A stretch of 64,000 nucleotides of DNA, from the NCBI GenBank assembly GCA_003265885.1, contig QFBQ01000001.1, positions 12,430-76,429 of the forward strand. The letters are read 5' to 3'. The stretch comes from Candidatus Marinamargulisbacteria bacterium SCGC AG-343-D04. Its GTDB lineage: Bacteria > Margulisbacteria > Marinamargulisbacteria > GCA-2716485 > GCA-002719695. Within the stretch, counting starts at the first letter, position 1, and every line of letters starts with the position of its first letter. The notes below the pieces were generated by a model. It was not told the origin of the DNA. It was given only the letters and a program-made list of their open reading frames with translations, and did not search any database. The position numbers and the translations under genes were made by a program. Shown here in pieces: positions 35,230 through 44,229 of this stretch.

Positions 35230-36053
35230 GTCAAATACACTGGTTTCCAGGCCATATGGCCAAAACAATCAAAACTCTTAAAAGCATGACATCTCGTGTA
35301 GATATCATCATTGAATGCTGTGATGCTAGAATTCCAAAGTCCAGCAGAAACCCTATTATCAACACACTCGTCACAGAAAAACATGTACATATCATAGTAC
35401 TAAGCAAAATAGACCTTGCAGACCCAGACTCAACCAAAAAGTGGGTTCAGAGTTTAGAAACTGAGTGTGACGCCGTCATTGAATGTAATATTTTAAAAAA
35501 CAGTGGCATCAAAGAAATTTTAAAGCGATGCAAGTCCATTTCTCAAAAAAAACGCCAAAAAAAACGATTTCATATCAGCAGAGTTATGATTTGCGGGATT
35601 CCCAATGTTGGGAAATCAGCACTCATAAACAAAATGGCTAAAAAAAAGGCCGCCGCAGTTCAAAACAAACCTGGTGTCACCAAACAAACAAAAGGTGTCA
35701 TGCTCGATCATTTTCTGGAACTCATCGATTCCCCTGGAATTTTATGGCCAAAAGTAGATACTGAAGAAACCAGTATAAAATTAGCTTTAACCAAAGCAAT
35801 CAAAGAAACACTGTATAACGATTTCAAACTTTGCGAATGGTTACTTACGTTTTTACTAGAAAAATACCCTCTCTCTATCTCAAAGCGTTATAAAATAGAT
35901 TCCCTACCCTCAACAGTCTCCGAGCTTATGGATATAATTGCTCAAAATATGGGATGGCTTACAAAAAATAAGGAAATTCATGAAGAAAAAACATCCAGAA
36001 GGATCATTGAAGATTTTCAAAAACAACGATTAGGACCTATTTCTCTGGAATAA
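35226..36053 (+). CDS. rbgA: ribosome biogenesis GTPase RbgA/YlqF
   Basis: A 275-residue circularly permuted GTPase for late assembly of the large ribosomal subunit. 'HWFPGHMAK' opens it. G4 (SKID, 60-63) precedes G1 (GIPNVGKS, 124-131), then a G2-like Thr and 'LIDSPGILWP' (G3). The C-terminal domain (about 190-275) is the RNA-binding ANTAR-like part. It is the third gene of the mnmD-GGQ-rbgA unit. A 169-bp gap to the NfeD gene follows. Confidence 0.93.
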   Translation: MSQIHWFPGHMAKTIKTLKSMTSRVDIIIECCDARIPKSSRNPIINTLVTEKHVHIIVLSKIDLADPDSTKKWVQSLETECDAVIECNILKNSGIKEILKRCKSISQKKRQKKRFHISRVMICGIPNVGKSALINKMAKKKAAAVQNKPGVTKQTKGVMLDHFLELIDSPGILWPKVDTEETSIKLALTKAIKETLYNDFKLCEWLLTFLLEKYPLSISKRYKIDSLPSTVSELMDIIAQNMGWLTKNKEIHEEKTSRRIIEDFQKQRLGPISLE

Positions 36054-36222
36054 TCATAAATAAACAGATTTAACAAAATCTCTTCTTAAAAACCCTAAGG
36101 AATTTGATAGCACCTATGTATTAGTTAAGAAGAATCCTTCTCCATAATTAAAATCATAATAAAAAACCTCTTTCACTCATTATCCCAGTTTAAGAACTCC
36201 TAATATTAGGTATATATCTATT

Positions 36223-37551
36223 ATGAAAAAAGTCTATACACTTCTCGCCGCACTTCTTTTATTTAGCATCACCTGCCTTGCACAAAATACTATATACACA
36301 CTGAGCATTAAAGGCCCTATAGGGCCTGCATATGCCGATTATTTCAACAGAGGACTCCAGACAGCCATCCAGAATGATGCTCAAGCTTTACTCCTTCAAC
36401 TAGACACTCCTGGAGGATTAGATAGCTCTATGAGGTACATTATACAAAACATATTATCCTCCCCCATCCCTGTTATCACCTATATTTCACCTTCAGGCGC
36501 ACGAGGAGCCAGTGCGGGTACGTATATCATGTATGCCAGCCATATTGCAGCAATGGCCCCCGGAACTAATCTGGGAGCAGCTACTCCCGTTAGCCTTGCT
36601 GACCCACAAAAAGATTACGAATCACCAGAGAACGATACACTCAAAAAATCATTAACCAAAATGGAAAAAAAAGTCATCAACGATGCTGTTGCCTATATCA
36701 AAAGTTTAGCTGAATTACGAAATAGAAATAGTGAATGGGCAGAAAAAGCAGTGATTGATGCAGAAAGTTTAAGTGCAAAAGAGGCTCTAGAAAAAAATGT
36801 AATTGATATCATTGCCCCCACAATTCCAGAATTACTCCAACAGTTAGAAGACAAAGAAATTACTATAAAACAAACAATATTTTCATTTTCCACCCCTGCA
36901 ACACTCATTGACATCCCAATGGACATCAAAACAAAAATTCTAAGTATTATCACCAGCCCCAACATTGCCTATATGTTATTGATTGCAGGTATATATTGTA
37001 TTATTTTTGAATTTTCAAACCCAGGTTTAGTCATCCCAGGCGTACTCGGCACACTTTCCTTAGTATTAGCGCTCTATGGACTGAATCTTTTGCCAATATC
37101 TTTTATTGGCCTTACACTTATTTTAGTGGGAATAGCCTGTCTAATTGCAGAAGCGTTTATTCCCAGCTTTGGCATACTGGGAATCAGTGGAACTGGGTTA
37201 TTTTTATTTGGGTCCTTCATGCTCATTGAACCCAACTCTCTGGGTTTAGGGATTAGCACCTCATTGATTATAACCAGCACAGTCATAAATCTCTTATTTT
37301 TCGGATTGATAGTAACCATCATTGTCAAAATTCATAAAAAACCCAGCATCATCGGATTAAAATCTTTAGTAGGAATAACCGGATTAAGCCTAGAAGCATT
37401 TAAAAAAGAAGGGCAAATCAGAATTAATGGAGAGATATGGAATGCAAGATCCAAAATTCCTATTAAGAAAAATACAAAAGTTGTAGTAAGATCAATAATA
37501 GATCGAACACTTATAATTGAACCCATAAAGGAGGAAAAAAATCATGTTTAG
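36223..37551 (+). CDS. NfeD-type membrane serine protease (long form)
   Basis: A 442-residue protein with a signal peptide (about 1-20), a ClpP-like protease domain (about 25-210), four or five membrane helices (about 235-365) and an NfeD beta-barrel (OB-fold) C-terminal domain (about 375-440). [15 protein letters not shown], then [12 protein letters not shown] with catalytic Ser97, matches the archaeal stomatin-cleaving protease PH1510, including the serine position. It overlaps the slipin gene by 8 nt, and the two proteins are known partners in membrane quality control. TATATA lies 6 nt before ATG 36223. Confidence 0.92.
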   Translation: MKKVYTLLAALLLFSITCLAQNTIYTLSIKGPIGPAYADYFNRGLQTAIQNDAQALLLQLDTPGGLDSSMRYIIQNILSSPIPVITYISPSGARGASAGTYIMYASHIAAMAPGTNLGAATPVSLADPQKDYESPENDTLKKSLTKMEKKVINDAVAYIKSLAELRNRNSEWAEKAVIDAESLSAKEALEKNVIDIIAPTIPELLQQLEDKEITIKQTIFSFSTPATLIDIPMDIKTKILSIITSPNIAYMLLIAGIYCIIFEFSNPGLVIPGVLGTLSLVLALYGLNLLPISFIGLTLILVGIACLIAEAFIPSFGILGISGTGLFLFGSFMLIEPNSLGLGISTSLIITSTVINLLFFGLIVTIIVKIHKKPSIIGLKSLVGITGLSLEAFKKEGQIRINGEIWNARSKIPIKKNTKVVVRSIIDRTLIIEPIKEEKNHV

Positions 37552-38314
37552 TTCAATGACCCTTATCGCTTTTATTGCGCTCTTTTTATTATCGTCTATT
37601 AAAATTTTAAAGGAATATGAACGAGCCGTCTTATTTACTCTAGGACGATACACCAAAGTATCGGGGCCTGGACTTATTATTGTCATCCCTATCATTCAAA
37701 CCATTACACGTGTAGATATGAGAGTCATTGTCATGGACATTCCTCCTCAAGACGTTATTTCGAAAGATAATATCTCTGTAAAAGTAAATGCAGTTTTATA
37801 CTTCAAAGTAATCCAAGCAGAAAAAGCCATTATCAATGTTGAAGAGTTCTTTTCTGCAACCAGCCAACTCTCTCAAACTACATTACGCTCTGTTCTTGGA
37901 CAGCATGAACTAGATGAAATGCTTTCTGAAAGAGACAAGCTCAATAGCCATATCCAAAGAATCATAGACGAAGCAACAGACGCATGGGGAATAAAAGTGA
38001 CTAACGTCGAACTCAAAGATATTGATCTTAATGAAAGTATGGTTCGTGTCATAGCGAAACAAGCAGAAGCAGAACGTAATAGACGAGCCAAAGTGATTCA
38101 CGCAGAGGGTGAATTACAAGCCTCTAAAAAATTATTAGATGCAGCAAATATACTCGCCAAAGAACCGCAGGCCTTACAACTACGTTATCTCCAGACATTA
38201 AACAGTATTGCAGACGAAAAAAACTCAACTATTATATTTCCTCTTCCAATAGATCTCATCACTCCTTTTCAAGAAGTCATGAAAAAATATCTAGATAAAA
38301 AAGATGAAAAATAA
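37544..38314 (+). CDS. slipin (SPFH/band 7, stomatin-like) membrane protein
   Basis: A 256-residue protein with one N-terminal membrane helix (about 1-20) and an SPFH domain. '[31 protein letters not shown]' and '[25 protein letters not shown]' are stomatin signatures. [20 protein letters not shown] and [18 protein letters not shown] follow, with a coiled coil (about 165-210). AAAGGAGG lies 9 nt before ATG 37544, inside the NfeD gene, a strong internal ribosome site. It likely forms oligomeric membrane scaffolds cleaved or regulated by the NfeD protease. Confidence 0.94.
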   Translation: MFSSMTLIAFIALFLLSSIKILKEYERAVLFTLGRYTKVSGPGLIIVIPIIQTITRVDMRVIVMDIPPQDVISKDNISVKVNAVLYFKVIQAEKAIINVEEFFSATSQLSQTTLRSVLGQHELDEMLSERDKLNSHIQRIIDEATDAWGIKVTNVELKDIDLNESMVRVIAKQAEAERNRRAKVIHAEGELQASKKLLDAANILAKEPQALQLRYLQTLNSIADEKNSTIIFPLPIDLITPFQEVMKKYLDKKDEK

Positions 38315-38334
38315 ATAGTTAAAAAAACATATAT

Positions 38335-38362
38335 TTGACAATTTTTTTTTCAGACATATAAT
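38335..38362 (+). promoter_or_regulatory. consensus sigma-70 promoter TTGACA-16-TATAAT
   Basis: TTGACA at 38335-38340 and TATAAT at 38357-38362 are both perfect consensus boxes, 16 nt apart, with a T10 run in the spacer. ATG 38372 lies 9 nt after the -10 box, leaving at most two or three transcribed nucleotides before it. It drives the unknown protein at 38372. Confidence 0.75.
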
Positions 38363-38371
38363 TAATAGTAT

Positions 38372-39691
38372 ATGAGTTTCTTCAGTACTCCCCCCCTCAC
38401 TCCCCGCATTACTCCATTTTCTAGCCCCGCCTTTACACCACCTCCAAGCCCAGAAGAGTCACATACTCCAAAAAAGCCTCCTGCTAATCATCCCCCCCAT
38501 CACATTCCTGTAAAAGAAGGCTTTAAAACACCAGATAAAACACTGAAATGGGTATTACATATTCAGAATATCCGATTTCATTCATTTACAGACCTTGAAA
38601 GAAATGAAGACATTGTAAAAGAATGGGTATTTGATAAAAACCCGATTTCAGCTCATAACCTAGAAGAAAAGCTCTTTGTAATAGGCTTAAAATTTGATTT
38701 ATGTACTGCTGATTTTAAGAGTTTAGCTATGGCAGCTAATAAACAAAAATCCCTATTACTATTAGACTATAAAAAACTATACAACAGTAGAATGAGATTT
38801 GGCATTCAAGGTATTAGATTAAGAGATATGGGTAAACATAAAGAAATTCTGGAAACATGGATACATGATAAAGACCCAATTTCACCTGAAACCCTCCAGG
38901 AAAATCTTAGAATAGTAGGAATCGATATAAATTTAGATTTTGTTGATCTAGAAACATTATCACAAGACGCTAATAAACAAAAATCACTATTACAATCAGA
39001 ATTTGAACAGGCTTCATCTACACTGGCTTTAGATGAGATTGATACCCTTCTATACTATTTAAGCATCAAAACATATAAAGATACAGAAGAAAACAACTTA
39101 GAAAAAAAATTAAAAAGACACTTACTCTTATATTCTCAAAGAACATCTGTCGAAGCCTATCAAGGATATCGAGAAGAGAATAAAACAGTCAGTGACAGTC
39201 TAGGAGGAATACAATTCTTTACAGTCAGAGAAGACCTCGAAATGATAGAACAAAAATTAGACCATTTAGATGAAGAGTTGAATAGATCTTTAGGGCAAGA
39301 AAAATTTCTAGCTGTAGAAATTTTATCACGAAATTTCTCCATACAAAGTCATCTATTTCATAAGAAATTATTATCCCTAAAAGAAAAACTTAAAAGAGAA
39401 AAAAGTTCATTCTTTAAAACAATCAAAAAAAAGATATCTCACTTACCCAATAATAAAGGAATGTTTTTTAAAATGCGTTGTAGAGACTATCTTAGAACAC
39501 ATTGTAACCATTTCAAACAAAACTCCATTTGCAAAACTCGTCTAGATTTTGATTTGTTAGAAAGGGATATAATACGTACCATTAAATCATTAGAAGAAAA
39601 AGGTAAAAAAATAGCCGATTACGTATCCCCAGTACATCCAGAAGCCACTCACTACAGTATAGAGGATTTTATATTATTGCAACTAGATTAA
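38372..39691 (+). CDS. unknown protein with Pro-rich N-terminus and a duplicated domain
   Basis: A 439-residue protein with no family I recognise. Residues 1-50 are Pro/Ser/Thr-rich (STPPLTPRITPF...), with Pro codons in two C7 runs (38390-38396, 38492-38498). Residues 63-131 and 144-209 are an internal repeat: both contain 'W(V/I).DK(N/D)PIS', then 'G' and 'DF..L', ending ANKQKSLL. The C-terminal half (about 210-439) is helical and charged, with a Lys-rich region near 340-355. No signal peptide or membrane helix. It sits alone, behind a perfect promoter, and converges on der with a 4-nt overlap. Confidence 0.72.
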   Translation: MSFFSTPPLTPRITPFSSPAFTPPPSPEESHTPKKPPANHPPHHIPVKEGFKTPDKTLKWVLHIQNIRFHSFTDLERNEDIVKEWVFDKNPISAHNLEEKLFVIGLKFDLCTADFKSLAMAANKQKSLLLLDYKKLYNSRMRFGIQGIRLRDMGKHKEILETWIHDKDPISPETLQENLRIVGIDINLDFVDLETLSQDANKQKSLLQSEFEQASSTLALDEIDTLLYYLSIKTYKDTEENNLEKKLKRHLLLYSQRTSVEAYQGYREENKTVSDSLGGIQFFTVREDLEMIEQKLDHLDEELNRSLGQEKFLAVEILSRNFSIQSHLFHKKLLSLKEKLKREKSSFFKTIKKKISHLPNNKGMFFKMRCRDYLRTHCNHFKQNSICKTRLDFDLLERDIIRTIKSLEEKGKKIADYVSPVHPEATHYSIEDFILLQLD

Positions 39692-41031
39692 GATTCACTT
39701 TCTTTACGATGCGATTTAAAAAATATCCTCAAGGTATGACCAAAAAAGCCTCCTAAATATGCTCTCATACGTTTTTCTAAGAAACGTTGATAGTCATTTG
39801 AAACATATTTTTTATTATTCACAAAGCATATAAAAGTTGGGGGCATTTCTTCTACTTGAGTAATATAATAAATTTTCACTTGTTTTCCAAACTTGGAAGG
39901 AGCCGGATAACGCTGAATGACATCTCGATTAAAATCGTTTAACATTTTTGTAGGAATACGTTCAAAAGAATCTTTCATCAAATCAGCTACTTGATTTAAA
40001 AGAGATGAAAGACCTGTTTTTTCGAGCGCTGAGCCAAAAATAATCGGATAATTTTCTAAAACAGATTGTCCATTAGTAAGAATACGAGAAAAATCTTTTC
40101 TGATCGCCTTGGTATCTTCTAAAACATCAAATTTATTAACAAAAAGAAGCATACTTTTTCCTTCATCTAAAATCATTGAAACCACTTTCTTATCTTGATT
40201 ACTAAATCCACGTTCTGCATCTATCACCACAATAATGACATCTGCATCCACAACAGTCTGTCTGGTTCGAACTACGGAATAGAATTCAATATCGCCTTTA
40301 ACTTTCGACTGTTTTCGAATACCTGCCGTATCAATAAATTCATAGGTAATCTTTCCGTGCTGATAAAACATATGAACAGAATCACGAGTTGTCCCTGAAA
40401 CATCAGACACAATAACACGTTCAGTGTTCATCAAAGCATTAATCAAAGAGGATTTCCCTACATTAGGTCTTCCAATAATCCCAACTTTAACCCTATTCTT
40501 AACACGTTCAGACTGTTTTTCTGAATAAGTAAAGGACTCGGTTACATGATCTAACACAAGATCAATTCCTCGACGATGTAATGAAGATACAGGTATAACG
40601 TCTGAAAACCCCAATGATGAAAATGCATGACTACATTGTTTTAACACTTCATTATCAGCTTTATTTGCGACTACCAAAACTTTTTCTGGAGAATTTTTTC
40701 GTAATAAACTGGCAATAGTTTTATCTGCAGGTAAAAGGCCTTCTTTTGCATCTACCATAAAGATAATAATAGACATATCTTCAACAATATCTCTTACTTT
40801 TTCTTCTACAATAGATTGAAATTCAAACAAGTCATTATCATCACCTAAAATACCTCCGCTATCAACAACTAGAAAGGTTTTTTCTGCATGAGTCATAACA
40901 AACTCATTAAAATCACGAGTAACCCCTGGTTCATCAAAGGTAATCGCTGAGCGTTTCTTTAAAAGCGTATTCACAAACGTTGATTTTCCTACATTGGGAC
41001 GTCCAATAATAAGAACTCGTGGCATATCCAT
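39688..41031 (-). CDS. der: ribosome biogenesis GTPase Der (EngA)
   Basis: A 447-residue protein with two consecutive GTPase domains, unique to Der. The first has GRPNVGKSTFVN (about 9-20) and VDSGGI; the second has GRPNVGKSSLIN (about 188-199), DTAGIRKQ and NKFD. A KH-like domain ends the protein. It acts in 50S subunit assembly, as does RbgA in this window. The 3' end overlaps the convergent unknown gene by 4 nt. TACAGT lies 7 nt before ATG 41031. Confidence 0.96.
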   Translation of the reverse strand: MDMPRVLIIGRPNVGKSTFVNTLLKKRSAITFDEPGVTRDFNEFVMTHAEKTFLVVDSGGILGDDNDLFEFQSIVEEKVRDIVEDMSIIIFMVDAKEGLLPADKTIASLLRKNSPEKVLVVANKADNEVLKQCSHAFSSLGFSDVIPVSSLHRRGIDLVLDHVTESFTYSEKQSERVKNRVKVGIIGRPNVGKSSLINALMNTERVIVSDVSGTTRDSVHMFYQHGKITYEFIDTAGIRKQSKVKGDIEFYSVVRTRQTVVDADVIIVVIDAERGFSNQDKKVVSMILDEGKSMLLFVNKFDVLEDTKAIRKDFSRILTNGQSVLENYPIIFGSALEKTGLSSLLNQVADLMKDSFERIPTKMLNDFNRDVIQRYPAPSKFGKQVKIYYITQVEEMPPTFICFVNNKKYVSNDYQRFLEKRMRAYLGGFFGHTLRIFFKSHRKESES

Positions 41032-41129
41032 AAAAAAACTGTAGTCTTATTCCCAGCATTTGACAAGTAAAAAGAGCTCAAAATAGACATAAACGTAGAA
41101 GAGTTCAGCATTTACCCCTTAATTATTAC

Positions 41130-41158
41130 TTGGAATGCCTGCTAAAGTTGACTAAAAT
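41130..41158 (+). promoter_or_regulatory. promoter with leaderless geometry for fmt
   Basis: TTGGAA (41130-41135), a 17-nt spacer, TAAAAT (41153-41158), then 6 nt to ATG 41165. The geometry is the same as at cmoB and mnmD. Confidence 0.6.
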
Positions 41159-41164
41159 AAGCGT

Positions 41165-42013
41165 ATGAACTTAAACATTGTCTTTTGTGGTAGCCCAGAC
41201 TTTCCTTGTGAAACATTAATACGATTAATTCAGGACTCTGCTCACTCTATCTCCGTCATTTCCCAGCCAGACAAAATCCGATCCAGAGGGAGGAAATCAT
41301 CACCTACTCCTGTAAAAGCACTGGCAATAGCTCAAAATCTTCCTGTACATACACCCGAAACAAAACAAGATTTTGAGGAGATTATCAAGAAAATAAACCC
41401 AGATCTCATTATTGTGATTGCCTATGGCATGATATTATCTAAAAACATCACCTCACGCTATTATTGTGTTAATGCTCATGCGTCTTTACTGCCTCAATTC
41501 AGAGGGGCATCCCCTATACAAGCATCTCTTTTAAATACCGATACAAAAACCGGGATTACGCTGATCAAGATGAACGAAAAAATGGACGAGGGTTCAATAT
41601 TATTACAAGAAACGCTCGCTATAGCATCTACCGATAACTTTCAATCGTTGCATGATAAACTTGCTACATTAAGCGCTGAAACAATCATCACTTTCGTCAC
41701 CTCTTTCCAAAAGAACTCTATAAATGAAGGTGTTCCACAAGATCATTCACAGGCAACCTATTGTCATAAGATCAAGAAAGAAGATCTTTTTTTAAACTCC
41801 AGTGATTCGACAAACGTAAATCTATCGAAAATCAAAGCCTTTTCACCTATTCCTGGAGCCTATAGTATAGTGAATGAAAAGCGTATCAAAATTTTAGATG
41901 CAACTATTAAAGACGGAGAAATTGTCCCTTTGATGGTAAAGCCTGAAGGAAAGAAACAGATGACTTACACGGATTATCTTATTGGAAACAACCCAGAAAT
42001 AACGCTATGTTAG
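41165..42013 (+). CDS. fmt: methionyl-tRNA formyltransferase (shortened C-terminal domain)
   Basis: Formylates initiator Met-t[18 protein letters not shown] opens the catalytic domain; [21 protein letters not shown] holds the catalytic Asn/His region; '[18 protein letters not shown]' carries the Asp. At 282 residues it is about 30 shorter than E. coli Fmt. The loss is in the C-terminal OB domain: after [11 protein letters not shown] only one strand and '[18 protein letters not shown]' remain, without the middle 'dg..va..dg.l.l..lq' part. The last 7 nt overlap hisF, whose composition differs, so the shortening may be linked to how hisF joined this locus. Confidence 0.94.
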   Translation: MNLNIVFCGSPDFPCETLIRLIQDSAHSISVISQPDKIRSRGRKSSPTPVKALAIAQNLPVHTPETKQDFEEIIKKINPDLIIVIAYGMILSKNITSRYYCVNAHASLLPQFRGASPIQASLLNTDTKTGITLIKMNEKMDEGSILLQETLAIASTDNFQSLHDKLATLSAETIITFVTSFQKNSINEGVPQDHSQATYCHKIKKEDLFLNSSDSTNVNLSKIKAFSPIPGAYSIVNEKRIKILDATIKDGEIVPLMVKPEGKKQMTYTDYLIGNNPEITLC

Positions 42014-42810
42014 CAAAACGTATTATTCCTTGTCTTGATATTAAAGATGGCAGAGTCGTTAAAGGAACAAGTTTTGTTAATTTAAGGGATGCAGGAGATC
42101 CTATAGAGCTTGCGAAAGAATATGATAGGCAAGGTGCTGATGAAGTTGTTTTTTTAGATATTACAGCAAGTTCAGACAAGCGAGGTATTCTTCTTGATCT
42201 TATTAAACGCTGTGCAAAGGAGTTATTTATTCCATTTACCGTGGGAGGAGGAATTAATGACATTCAGATGATCCATGATTGCCTTAATGCAGGGGCAGAT
42301 AAAGTTTCCATTAATACGGCGGCTGTTAAAAACCCAACTTTAATCAAAGAAGCCAGTTCCACATTTGGTTCGCAGTGCATTGTTACTGCAATAGACATCA
42401 AAAAAATCGATCATCCTACTACATTCCCCTCTTATCCCATAAAAGAGGTTCAATGCACAGCAGATAGCACATGGGAGGTTTTCACACATGGAGGACGAAA
42501 CTCTACAGGTATTGATGCGATAAAGTGGATAAAGATGTTAGAGCGATATGGTGCTGGAGAGATTTTATTAACATCAATGGATACTGATGGACAAAAAGAG
42601 GGGTATGATACAGCTATCACAAGTTTAGCTGCAAAGCTAACACAGATTCCGATCATTGCATCGGGAGGCGCAGGGACATTGAAACATATTTCTGATATTT
42701 TAAGCGTTGCAGATGCGGCATTATTAGCATCTATGTTGCATTATAAAGAAACTACTGTAGAAGAGATTAAAAAGCATTGTTTATCAAAAAATATTACGAT
42801 ACGACTATAA
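42007..42810 (+). CDS. hisF: imidazole glycerol phosphate synthase cyclase subunit
   Basis: A 267-residue TIM barrel that forms imidazole glycerol phosphate and AICAR in histidine synthesis, with HisH. '[16 protein letters not shown]' has Asp11; AIDIKKID has the second catalytic Asp; 'FTVGGGI' and 'IIASGGAG' are the phosphate sites. The length is normal. No other histidine gene is in the window. It overlaps fmt by 7 nt. Its coding strand is G-rich over C, the reverse of fmt and of nearly all + strand DNA here, suggesting a separate origin. Confidence 0.95.
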   Translation: MLAKRIIPCLDIKDGRVVKGTSFVNLRDAGDPIELAKEYDRQGADEVVFLDITASSDKRGILLDLIKRCAKELFIPFTVGGGINDIQMIHDCLNAGADKVSINTAAVKNPTLIKEASSTFGSQCIVTAIDIKKIDHPTTFPSYPIKEVQCTADSTWEVFTHGGRNSTGIDAIKWIKMLERYGAGEILLTSMDTDGQKEGYDTAITSLAAKLTQIPIIASGGAGTLKHISDILSVADAALLASMLHYKETTVEEIKKHCLSKNITIRL

Positions 42811-42937
42811 AAAAAGCACATCCGACACTTAACATAACAGCAAACTCTTCTAAGAGATCCTTCCAAGGAATCAATCCATACCAAGCGGTGATCCTTCCCC
42901 TTCTCAAGAGATCAATTCTTCCTAAAGTGTGCTCATA
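42811..42937. other. gap between hisF and the tandem repeat, no gene
   Basis: About 127 bp, C-rich on the + strand, with repeated fragments such as aagagatc...tcc and 'ctcaagagatcaattcttcc'. No open frame of interest. A near palindromic pair (gcacatccgacactt / aaagtgtgctc) flanks it loosely. Confidence 0.4.
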
Positions 42938-43233
42938 ACCCAAGGGATGTTAGTAAATGCGCGCTCTGGGTAATTTATCGATCAATGCAGCATAGCAGCG
43001 CTATGTAAATTGAAGGGATCAATTATAAACCCAAGGGATGTTAGTAAATGCGTGCTCTGGGTAATTTATCGATCAATGCAGCATAGCAGCGCTATGTAAA
43101 TTGAAGGGATCAATTATAAACCCAAGGGATGTTAGTAAATGCGCGCTCTGGGTAATTTATCGATCAATGCAGCATAGCAGCGCTATGTAAATTGAGCGAA
43201 AATTGCTCAGAGCGCGCATTTACTAACATCCCT
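42938..43233 (+). repeat. tandem 91-bp repeats ending in a palindromic MITE-like element
   Basis: Two complete 91-bp units begin at 42938 and 43029 and a third, incomplete unit at 43120; they are nearly identical. Each opens with acccaAGGGATGTTAG and holds a short stem-loop (catagc-agc-gctatg). In the third copy the unit is interrupted and continues into an exact inverted copy of its 26-nt start: left arm 43125-43150, right arm 43208-43233. The result is a 109-bp palindromic element with 26-bp perfect ends, and two further left-arm units lie in front of it. G+C is higher than nearby DNA. It is not a CRISPR array. Confidence 0.9.
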
Positions 43234-44104
43234 AAAAAGGGTGGATGATTTTTGAGCCTTTCGACGCTCGTTTAAAATGGAGTCCTTCAGCGTCTTCATC
43301 ACCATGTCTCCCCGAAGGTCTATTCAGCACCATTTGTTCTTCAATTTGGCTTAAAACAGAATCAGCTCTAATAATAGATTTAATTTTTGGAACAGGTTCA
43401 GCTGAAGGCTTCTTCTTCCCTGTGGCAGGCTTCTTATCCTCTGCTTCAGATTCCAAGAGTTCTAAATCATCTGAAGATAACCCCTCATCTGTTTCATCCA
43501 TTTCATCCATCATAAAAGGGTCATCCAGTTCTTCCACATTCTCAGATTGAAAAAGGTCATCATCCATCGTTTCATTTTCTATACTAAGCTTTTCAGGCAC
43601 TTCTTTTTCATTTTCATTTTCATTTTCTTCTTTCTTACTTTCTTCTTTTTTACTATCTTTAATAACAATTCTCTCATCAGAAGCAGATTCAATTTTAGTC
43701 ATAGTCGGAGCTTTTTCAATAGTTTCAGGAATTGCGGGTTCTGAACTTAAAAACTCTTCAGTCAAATCTTTTTGTTTAACTTCTTGCTCTTTTTTATCTT
43801 TTTGGATAACTTCATCAAACAATTTCACTTCTTCTTCGGGAAGGTGCTCATCCGTTTGTATTTTATTCTTAATAAGCTTCTCTACTTTATCGTCACTTTT
43901 TTTAGGGGATTCTTCGGAAACCGGCTCCTGTTGTTTGGGTTTCTTTTCTTCAGATGTTGCAGAGCTCTCGTCTTTAGCTGCCTCTTTCTTTTTAAATAAT
44001 GAAACATCCTGATTCAAAAAAGATTTAACACGAGAAAAGAAAGACCCTTCTTGTTTTGAAGATTCTTTTTCTTTCTGATTGTCTTTATTTGTTTTTAAAA
44101 CCAT
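43232..44104 (-). CDS. acidic, Lys/Glu-rich disordered protein, unknown
   Basis: A 290-residue protein, very rich in Glu, Lys, Asp and Ser and with no predicted fold for about 250 residues. It carries a short (E-N)n repeat encoded by tandem TTTTCA hexamers (near 43605-43635). The last 45 residues (SVLSQIEEQMVLNRPSGRH onward to HPF) have normal composition and look like a conserved tail. No signal peptide. The TAG stop is formed at the edge of the palindromic repeat, which ends at 43233. The real C-terminus may have been cut by that element. No family recognised. Confidence 0.65.
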   Translation of the reverse strand: MVLKTNKDNQKEKESSKQEGSFFSRVKSFLNQDVSLFKKKEAAKDESSATSEEKKPKQQEPVSEESPKKSDDKVEKLIKNKIQTDEHLPEEEVKLFDEVIQKDKKEQEVKQKDLTEEFLSSEPAIPETIEKAPTMTKIESASDERIVIKDSKKEESKKEENENENEKEVPEKLSIENETMDDDLFQSENVEELDDPFMMDEMDETDEGLSSDDLELLESEAEDKKPATGKKKPSAEPVPKIKSIIRADSVLSQIEEQMVLNRPSGRHGDEDAEGLHFKRASKGSKIIHPF

Positions 44105-44229
44105 AAAAATACCGTAATAATCCCTTTATAGATTTAAATTACCTAATATTTAGAAAGAATAAACATTATTATACTACTTTACACTCATATATAGAATTAT
44201 AGATTATCCTATGATACAGTCAGAAGCCT

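Noticed and set aside
36060..36150. Hairpin (cttctta ... taagaag) as terminator or riboswitch between rbgA and NfeD
   Set aside because: The loop is about 40 nt, the stem is 7 bp and A/T-rich, and no T-run follows at the right place.
42938..43233. CRISPR array
   Set aside because: The whole 91-bp unit repeats without variable spacers, and the last copy ends in an inverted copy of its start.
42938..43233. Integron attC sites
   Set aside because: The ends contain GTTAG/CTAAC but not the full RYYYAAC and GTTRRRY cores, and there is no integrase or cassette gene nearby.
43245..43999. Three Phe/Ser-rich frames on the + strand
   Set aside because: They are the complement of the Glu/Lys-rich gene on the minus strand; GAA/AAA codons read backwards as TTC/TTT leave frames open.
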